A stretch of 34,339 bases of DNA, from the NCBI GenBank assembly GCA_019239445.1, contig JAFAZV010000270.1:1-34339 (forward strand), read 5' to 3'. The notes beneath the pieces were generated by a model. The model was not told the DNA's origin, searched no databases, and saw nothing but the letters and a program-made list of their open reading frames with translations. Made by a program: the position numbers and the translations under genes. Source of the stretch: Solirubrobacterales bacterium. Its GTDB lineage: Bacteria; Actinomycetota; Thermoleophilia; Solirubrobacterales; Solirubrobacteraceae. Below are positions 27,607 through 34,339 of this stretch, piece after piece. Position 1 is the stretch's first letter, and each line of letters begins with the position of its first letter.

Positions 27607-27908
27607 TGCTTGCGCCAGCGCTTACGCGCGTCGACGTCGCCAACTACGTCGACGCCCTGTTCACCGTCTACATCATCCTGATCTTCGTCTACATCCTGCT
27701 CAATCTGCTGCTCGGGTTCGGCCTGCGGCTGCCGTACTCGCGCTGGTCGGACGCCGTGCTCGGCTTCCTGCGCGACGTGTGCGACCCCTACCTGCGGATC
27801 TTCCGTCGCTTCATCCCGCCTATCGGGATGTTCGACCTCTCGCCGATGATCGCGATCATCGTCCTCTACTTCGTGCGGACGCTCGTCGTGGGCGCGATCG
27901 CCGGCTGA
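27606..27908 (+). CDS. YggT family membrane protein
   Basis: 100 aa; CDPYLRIFRRFIPPIGMFDLSPMIAIIVLYFVRTLV. Confidence 0.9.
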   Translation: MLAPALTRVDVANYVDALFTVYIILIFVYILLNLLLGFGLRLPYSRWSDAVLGFLRDVCDPYLRIFRRFIPPIGMFDLSPMIAIIVLYFVRTLVVGAIAG

Positions 27909-27924
27909 GCCTGCGCGGGCCGCG

Positions 27925-28416
27925 GTGGCGATGTCTCTGCAGGCGCGCAAGTCGCCCAGGTTGAGGTCGGCCGCGTTCGCGCGCGCGGGCGTTGTGGCCG
28001 CGATCGTGGTCGGGCTCGACCAGCTGACCAAGCACGCGATCACGGCCGGGATCGACCCCGGAGAGCATCGCGACGTCGTGCTCGGGATCAAGCTCGTGCA
28101 CGTGCGCAACAAGGGCGTCGCGTTCGGCTTCTTCTCCGGCGGCGGGACGATCGTGCTCGTGTTCACGCTCCTCGCGTTGCTGGCACTCATCGGCTACCTC
28201 GCGTTACGCCCTGAGCGGCCATGGTTATGGCTCCCGACCGGAATGCTGATCGGCGGCGCACTGGGCAACTTGATCGACCGGCTCGTCAATGGCGCGGTGA
28301 CGGACTTCATCAAACTGCCGCTGTGGCCCGCGTTCAACTTGGCGGACACGTCGATCACCGTCGGCGTCCTCGTTCTGGTCTGGGTGCTCGAGGGACCGCG
28401 ACGTGCCCGGCGCTGA
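27925..28416 (+). CDS. lspA: Lipoprotein signal peptidase
   Basis: GLDQLTKHAI, VRNKGVAFGFFSGGG, GGALGNLIDRLVNGAVTDFI, FNLADTSITVG. GTG start (alternative ATG 27931). Confidence 0.94.
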   Translation: MAMSLQARKSPRLRSAAFARAGVVAAIVVGLDQLTKHAITAGIDPGEHRDVVLGIKLVHVRNKGVAFGFFSGGGTIVLVFTLLALLALIGYLALRPERPWLWLPTGMLIGGALGNLIDRLVNGAVTDFIKLPLWPAFNLADTSITVGVLVLVWVLEGPRRARR

Positions 28417-29413
28417 CACAACCTCGAGTGGCCGGCGCGCGAGCAACGAGCGACTCGAGCTCGAGGTCCCGAGCGAGGCGGCCGGCGTTCGGCTCGACTC
28501 GTTCCTGGCCGGACCGTTGGGTTCCCGCGCCCAGGCACAGCAGCTGATCGAATCGGGGCTGGTGCGCGTGGATGGAGAACCACGCCCCAAGCGCCACCCT
28601 GTGCGCGGCGGCGAGCGGATCTCGGTGGTCAGGCGGTTAGCCGAGCAGCCAGCTCCGTCAGCGCCCGATCTCGGCTTCGCGGTTCCGTTCGAGGATGAGC
28701 ATCTGCTGATCGTGGACAAGCCCGCCGGCCTGGTCGTGCACCCGGCGCGCGGGCACCGTACGGGGACCCTGGCCCAAGCGCTCGGCGGCCGCGGCGCGGG
28801 AGGGGAGGAGTGGCGGGCCGGGATCGTCCACCGTCTCGACCGCGACACATCCGGCTTGCTGGTCGTTGCCAAGAGCGAGGCCGTGCACCGGGCGCTGAAG
28901 GCTTTGATCGCCCGGCGCGAGATGCGGCGCGAATACCTGGCGCTCGTCGCCGGCATCCCGCCGGCGCGCACGGGCACGATCGACGCTCCGATCGGGCGTC
29001 ATCGCCACGAGCGCGTGCTGATGTCGATCCACTCCGACGACCCGCGCGAGGCGCGGACGCATTTCGAGTTGGAGCAGGCGCTCGGCGATGCGACGTTGCT
29101 GCGCGTCGTGCTCGAGACAGGCCGGACTCACCAGATTCGCGTCCACATGGCGTCGATCGGGCATCCCGTGGTGGGCGATCGCACCTACGGCGGCCCGGTC
29201 CGCTACGGGCTGACGCGTCAGTTCCTGCATGCTGCCCGGCTCGGGTTCGTGCACCCGGTGAGCGACGCGCCGATCGACGTTCGCTCGCCGCTGCCGCCCG
29301 ATCTCGCCTCCGCTCTGGCCTCTGCCTCCGGACGCGCGACGCCTGACCCGGAGGCGGCGGCGGCCCTCCGCTCATCGGCGAGTCACCCAGCCGAGGAGCC
29401 GGAACGCGGCTGA
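28403..29413 (+). CDS. RluA/RluD family 23S rRNA pseudouridine synthase
   Basis: N-terminal S4-like domain; VDKPAGLVVHPARGHRTGTLAQAL, GIVHRLDRDTSGLLVVAKS, TGRTHQIRVHMASIGHPVVGDRTYG. Confidence 0.95.
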   Translation: MPGADTTSSGRRASNERLELEVPSEAAGVRLDSFLAGPLGSRAQAQQLIESGLVRVDGEPRPKRHPVRGGERISVVRRLAEQPAPSAPDLGFAVPFEDEHLLIVDKPAGLVVHPARGHRTGTLAQALGGRGAGGEEWRAGIVHRLDRDTSGLLVVAKSEAVHRALKALIARREMRREYLALVAGIPPARTGTIDAPIGRHRHERVLMSIHSDDPREARTHFELEQALGDATLLRVVLETGRTHQIRVHMASIGHPVVGDRTYGGPVRYGLTRQFLHAARLGFVHPVSDAPIDVRSPLPPDLASALASASGRATPDPEAAAALRSSASHPAEEPERG

Positions 29414-29866
29414 GACGAGCGGCCAGAGCGGCCGCGGCCCGACGGCGAGCCGGAATACGTCTCGGTACTCGTCCAGCGAAGCCGTCACCTGCGCAATCGG
29501 CGGCTGGCGAGCGCCGTGCTGCGAGAGGCGATCGATGGAGCGAAACCAGTCGATCGTGCGCAGCGCAGGCTGCGTACGCCACAGGGCGCGGGCATCCGCG
29601 TTGCTCGCGTTCCACATCTTGTGCGGCACCCCGCGGGGAACCTTCACTGCCTCGCCCGCGGCAAGGTGTCGTTCCGCTCCGCCGATGAGCGCATCGAGAG
29701 AGCCGGCGTAGACCTCGAAGTACTCGTCCTGGCTTGGATGCAGGTGCGGCGGCGGCGGCGCCGCCGCTCCAGGTGTCCAGAAACCCTCGACCTCGAGCTC
29801 GTCCTCCGTCTCGCGCAGCACCCGGACGGCCTCGTGCGTTCCGAGGTGGAGCAGCTCGCCCTCCAT
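29372..29866 (-). CDS. Cupin-domain protein
   Basis: PPPHLHPSQDEYFEVYAGSLDALIGG...LAAGEAVKVPRGVPHKMWN. Confidence 0.82.
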   Translation of the reverse strand: MEGELLHLGTHEAVRVLRETEDELEVEGFWTPGAAAPPPPHLHPSQDEYFEVYAGSLDALIGGAERHLAAGEAVKVPRGVPHKMWNASNADARALWRTQPALRTIDWFRSIDRLSQHGARQPPIAQVTASLDEYRDVFRLAVGPRPLWPLVSAAFRLLGWVTRR

Positions 29867-29968
29867 CTCGCGATGACTCTACCTGTGTACCGCCGCCGCG
29901 GATCTCGCTGCAGTCTGGCCGGATGGGGGGTCGCGAACCGCGGCCGACCGGGTTTAGTCTGCCGAGAA

Positions 29969-30616
29969 ATGTTCGAGGAAGACGAGGACTCCGAAACCCC
30001 GTCAGAGCGAGCGTTCGACTACGCGCGCACGGTAGCCCTCAGCGACGGCGTGTTCGCGATCGCGCTGACCCTTCTCGTGTTCACGATCACCTTCCCGGAG
30101 CTTCAGGGAGTTGCTCGCCGGCGCCTCGGGCATGAGCTGGAGAATCGGCTGCCTGAGCTCTTCTCGTGGGCCTTGAGCTTCGCGGTCTTGGGCTTGCTCT
30201 GGCTTCGACATCATGGGTTCTTCCGCGATCTGCGCACGATCGATGCGCGCATGGCCAGGTTGAACCTCGTGTACCTGGCCCTGATCGCGTTCCTGCCCTA
30301 TCCGACGAGGCTCGTTGGCCAATACGGGAACCGCTCCGTCGCGGTCGTCTCATACGCCGCGACGGTGGTTCTGATCGGGCTGGTAACGGGTTGGATGCGC
30401 ATCCATGCGAGCCGAGCGGGCCTGCTGCCGCCGTCGGCGGTCGGAGACTGGCGCGATCATGCCCTGATCCCGGTCGTGTTCCTGCTCTCGATTCCCGTGG
30501 CGATGTTCGTCAGCGCCGACGTGGCCAAATGGTGTTGGCTGCTGGCCGTGATCGTCGGTCTCCTCATGCGCGGTCGACGCAGGTCGGGCGCCAGGCGACG
30601 CAGGCGCAGATCTTGA
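29969..30616 (+). CDS. TMEM175/DUF1211-type membrane protein
   Basis: VALSDGVFAIALTLLVFTI near N-terminus (TMEM175-type FSDG motif), multiple TM helices, LLWLRHHGFFRDL. Confidence 0.8.
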   Translation: MFEEDEDSETPSERAFDYARTVALSDGVFAIALTLLVFTITFPELQGVARRRLGHELENRLPELFSWALSFAVLGLLWLRHHGFFRDLRTIDARMARLNLVYLALIAFLPYPTRLVGQYGNRSVAVVSYAATVVLIGLVTGWMRIHASRAGLLPPSAVGDWRDHALIPVVFLLSIPVAMFVSADVAKWCWLLAVIVGLLMRGRRRSGARRRRRRS

Positions 30617-30625
30617 TTGCTTGCG

Positions 30626-31366
30626 TCACGGGCTGAAGACCCGGATGCCCGCCGCGCGCCGGTAGACGAGCCACGTCACCAGCGCCAGCCCAGCAGCTCC
30701 GAGCAGAGGTGCGACCAGGCTCGTCTTCAGCAGCAGCGCTCCGATCAGCGCCCCAGCGAGCATCGCGATCACGGCGCTCGAGCGGCGCGGTGATCCTGCG
30801 CCCGATCCGCCGAACAGGCGCGAATCGGCGGCCAGGGCGGTGAGAGTCATGGTGAGCACGGTGGTGGTCAGGTCCGCGACCCCCATCCGGCGCACGGTGG
30901 CATTGCGAACGCCCATCGCCAGGGCCAGCGCAGCGATGAGAACGTAGCCCGTGACCCGCCCTGGTTGAACCGCGACAATCCCTGCGACGATCGCGCAGCC
31001 GGCTGTGAGGCTCGCCTCGATGATCAGCGCGATGGCGACGTGCACCGGCTGACGATCCGGATACGCCTTAGCCAGCGCGCCTCCAGCGGCCGCCCCAAAG
31101 ACGAAGGCGGCCAGAGAGATGATCGGCGCGAGGACGGGCAGCCCCTGGATGTTTGCGAGGCCAAAGCCGAGCAACACGACGTTGCCGGTCATGTTGGCGG
31201 TGAACACCCGGCCCAGGCCGAGATAGCTGACCGCGTCAACGAGGCCGGTGGTGAAGGTGAGCAGCAACAGAGCCCAGGCCAGGGGATGGCGCACGGTGGC
31301 GGCGGCACGGCGAAGCGCGCCCTCGTCGAGGCGCGATGGATCAGGAGCGCTGGCGCTACCGTTCAT
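30626..31366 (-). CDS. YoaK/DUF1275 family membrane protein
   Basis: ALLLLTFTTGLVDAVSYLGLGRVFTANMTGNVVLLGFGLA, MGVRNATVRRMGVADLTTTVLTMTLTALAADS. Confidence 0.9.
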   Translation of the reverse strand: MNGSASAPDPSRLDEGALRRAAATVRHPLAWALLLLTFTTGLVDAVSYLGLGRVFTANMTGNVVLLGFGLANIQGLPVLAPIISLAAFVFGAAAGGALAKAYPDRQPVHVAIALIIEASLTAGCAIVAGIVAVQPGRVTGYVLIAALALAMGVRNATVRRMGVADLTTTVLTMTLTALAADSRLFGGSGAGSPRRSSAVIAMLAGALIGALLLKTSLVAPLLGAAGLALVTWLVYRRAAGIRVFSP

Positions 31367-31530
31367 GGAGGACCTCCGTTGACGCGGACCTGGAACGCGG
31401 GCTCCCGATGGCGATGTCGAGCGTCAAGCCGCGGGCGCGCTCCTGGCAAAGCCTAGAAATGTCCCCGCGTGTCCGGAGGGTTCGAGCCCGCGGCCGGTTT
31501 CTCGAGGCCGCAGGTCTGAGGCCGTGCGTC

Positions 31531-31574
31531 TTAAAAAGCCGGCGGGGCGGCCCGTCCAAAAGCCGCCCCGCCGG
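31531..31574 (-). terminator. Strong intrinsic terminator (leftward)
   Basis: Perfect 13-bp inverted repeat ccggcggggcggc / gccgccccgccgg with 10-nt loop; minus-strand 3' side reads ggc-TTTTT-aa. Confidence 0.75.
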
Positions 31575-31598
31575 TCAGGTTGCGAACCGAGCCACCGG

Positions 31599-31656
31599 AG
31601 GTAGGGGAAGGGAGGTTCGGCCCGCGAAGCGGAACGTCACCAAGGTAGGGGAAGGG
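31599..31656 (+). repeat. Two copies of aggtaggggaaggg, 44 bp apart
   Basis: Identical 14-mers at 31599-31612 and 31643-31656; each is in a hairpin loop region of the candidate minus-strand RNA. Confidence 0.85.
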
Positions 31657-31831
31657 TGACTGCCCCGCTGGACCCGGAAACGTAGCGCTTCTGGGAGAGT
31701 TGCGTAAACTTTTTTCCGAAATTCTTCTGTAATCGACCCCGCCCGCACGGATCGCGCCCTGCCTTGGCAACAGCCGAGGTTCGCGAGCACCCGGCGGCCG
31801 GGTACAACTTGAAATCAAGGGAGTAGGAGCA

Positions 31832-32994
31832 GTGGCTCAAATCGGAATCAAGGAGCTGCTGGAGGCCGGCGTGCATTTCGGCCACCAGACGCGCCGCTGG
31901 AACCCCAAGATGCGCCGCTTCATCTTCGGTGAGCGGGACGGCATCTACATCATCGACCTACTGCAGACGCAGGAGCTGCTCGACAGCGCGCAACGCTTCG
32001 CCTCGACCGTCGCTCATCGGGGCGGGACCGTGCTGTTTGTCGGGACCAAGAAGCAGGCCCGCGACGCGATCGAGGAGACCGCGCGCGCGGCCGACATGCC
32101 CTACGTCAACCACCGCTGGCTCGGCGGGCTGTTGACCAACTTCCAGACCATCTCGCTGCGGATCAAGCGCCTGCACGACCTCGAACGCTACGAGACCGAA
32201 GGGCAGCTGCAGCTGCTGCCGACGCGCGAGCGAATGGCCGCGCAGGCGGATTTGGAGAAGCTGCGCGCCAACCTCGGCGGCGTGAAGAACATGCAGCGCG
32301 TGCCGGACGCCGTGTTCGTGATCGACCTGAAGACCGAGGCGATCGCAGTACGCGAGGCGCAGCGGCTGCGCATCCCGATCATCGGGCTGGTCGACACGAA
32401 CTGTGACCCCGACGGGATCGAATACGTGATCCCCGGCAACGACGACGCGATTCGCTCCTGCGGCGCGATCACGCGCGCGATCGGTGACGTGGTGGCGCAG
32501 GGACACAATGTGTTCCGCGAGGAGGAGGAGCGCGCGCGGATCGAGCGTGAGCGCCAGGAGGCCGAGGAGCGGGCGCGCCAAGAGGCTGAGCAGCGGGCTC
32601 GCCAAGAAGCCGAGGAGCGGGCTCGGCAGGAGGCCGAGGAACAGGCCCGCCGTCAGGCCGAGGAGGCTGCCGCCGCGGCTGCGGCTCCGGCCGAGGCAGC
32701 GCCCGCGGCTGCGGCTCCGGCCGAGGCAGCGCCCGCGCCCGCGGCTCCGGCCGAGGCAGCGCTCGCCGCGCAAGCCCCGGCGCCGGTCGCCGAACCGGCG
32801 CTACCCGCAGCCGAAGCGCCGGCGCCACCAGCCGCCGAAGCCGAGGCGCCACCACCGCTCCAGCCCGAGCCTACACCCAGTGAGGCGCCGGCCGGTGGCC
32901 AAGACGCCTCCGGCGCGCAGCCCGCGCCCGAACCCGCGTCCGGCGCCCAAGCCGCGCCCGAACCCGCCACCCCCGCCAGCCGAGAGGAGCAGGC

Positions 32995-32998
<4 letters not shown>
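31832..32998 (+). CDS. rpsB: 30S ribosomal protein S2 with long low-complexity C-terminal extension
   Basis: IKELLEAGVHFGHQTRRWNPKM, FVGTKKQARDAIEETA, VNHRWLGGLLTNFQTI, IPIIGLVDTNCDPDGIEYVIPGNDDAIRS; SD gggagtaggag. Tail begins ~32510. Confidence 0.97.
32555..32674 (+). repeat. 24-bp tandem repeat within rpsB (QEAEERAR octapeptide, ~4-5 imperfect copies)
   Basis: caggaggccgaggagcgggcgcgc / caagaggctgagcagcgggctcgc / caagaagccgaggagcgggctcgg / caggaggccgaggaacaggcccgc / partial. Confidence 0.85.
32671..32760 (+). repeat. 30-bp tandem repeat within rpsB (Ala/Pro/Glu decapeptide, 3 copies)
   Basis: cgccgcggctgcggctccggccgaggcagc / gcccgcggctgcggctccggccgaggcagc / gcccgcgcccgcggctccggccgaggcagc. 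Confidence 0.9.

Positions 32999-34339
<1,341 letters not shown>

Larger units (their letters stand above)
31531..31675 (-). ncRNA. Candidate small RNA: two C-rich-loop hairpins followed by an intrinsic terminator (6C-like architecture)
   Basis: On minus strand: gtcacc-cttcccctacctt-ggtgac (31660..31636), cgaacc-...cccttcccctacctcc...-ggttcg (31619..31583), then 13-bp perfect GC hairpin (31574..31539) followed by cttttt. 5' end is a guess. Confidence 0.5.

Noticed and set aside
28629-29615. 328-aa minus-strand Arg/Ala-rich ORF
   Set aside because: Antisense to the rluD-like gene; composition typical of a shadow frame.
31470-31500. tRNA-like T-loop sequence ggttcgagcccg
   Set aside because: No matching acceptor, D or anticodon stems and the T-stem does not pair.
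31531-31818. Minus-strand 95-aa ORF over the candidate small RNA
   Set aside because: Its C-terminus runs through a perfect terminator hairpin and it has no family signature; RNA interpretation is better supported.

Overview
High-GC window with very dense gene packing and strong codon bias; gene content suggests an actinobacterium, possibly a deep-branching class such as Thermoleophilia (inference). Nearly all of it is coding. (1) ~1-11.2 kb: a rightward, overlapping/coupled operon: carbamate kinase (truncated at left edge), FdrA-like protein, MSMEG_0565-like glycosyltransferase, OsmC, ferritin-like protein, SAM methyltransferase, a fold-type I aminotransferase homologue whose PLP lysine position is His, a fold-type III PLP decarboxylase homologue, a CoA-disulfide-reductase-like flavoprotein, a small unknown protein, an orotate-PRTase-like protein and an M20 N-carbamoyl-amino-acid/allantoate amidohydrolase. 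This is the best candidate for an undescribed pathway. (2) ~11.8-13.6 kb: leftward ICDH/IPMDH-family dehydrogenase and HD-domain protein. (3) 13.7-20.7 kb: murA (Asp at the fosfomycin-target Cys position) and hisZ-hisG-hisD-hisB-hisH-hisA-hisF. (4) 20.8-22.5 kb: leftward small Cys-rich/AT-hook-like protein with a LexA/SOS-box-like palindrome just upstream, and a PQQ-type beta-propeller. (5) 22.5-29.4 kb: CCA-adding enzyme, lipocalin-like protein, pgeF, yggS, sepF, proC, yggT, lspA, rluD. (6) 29.4-31.4 kb: cupin, TMEM175-like, YoaK/DUF1275. (7) 31.5-34.3 kb: rpsB (long repetitive C-terminal tail), tsf (short form), pyrH (truncated). The intergenic region upstream of rpsB holds a leftward three-hairpin structure (two C-rich loops plus a perfect 13-bp terminator), a candidate 6C-like small RNA. 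All calls come from reading the sequence and remembered family motifs; no searches were run.
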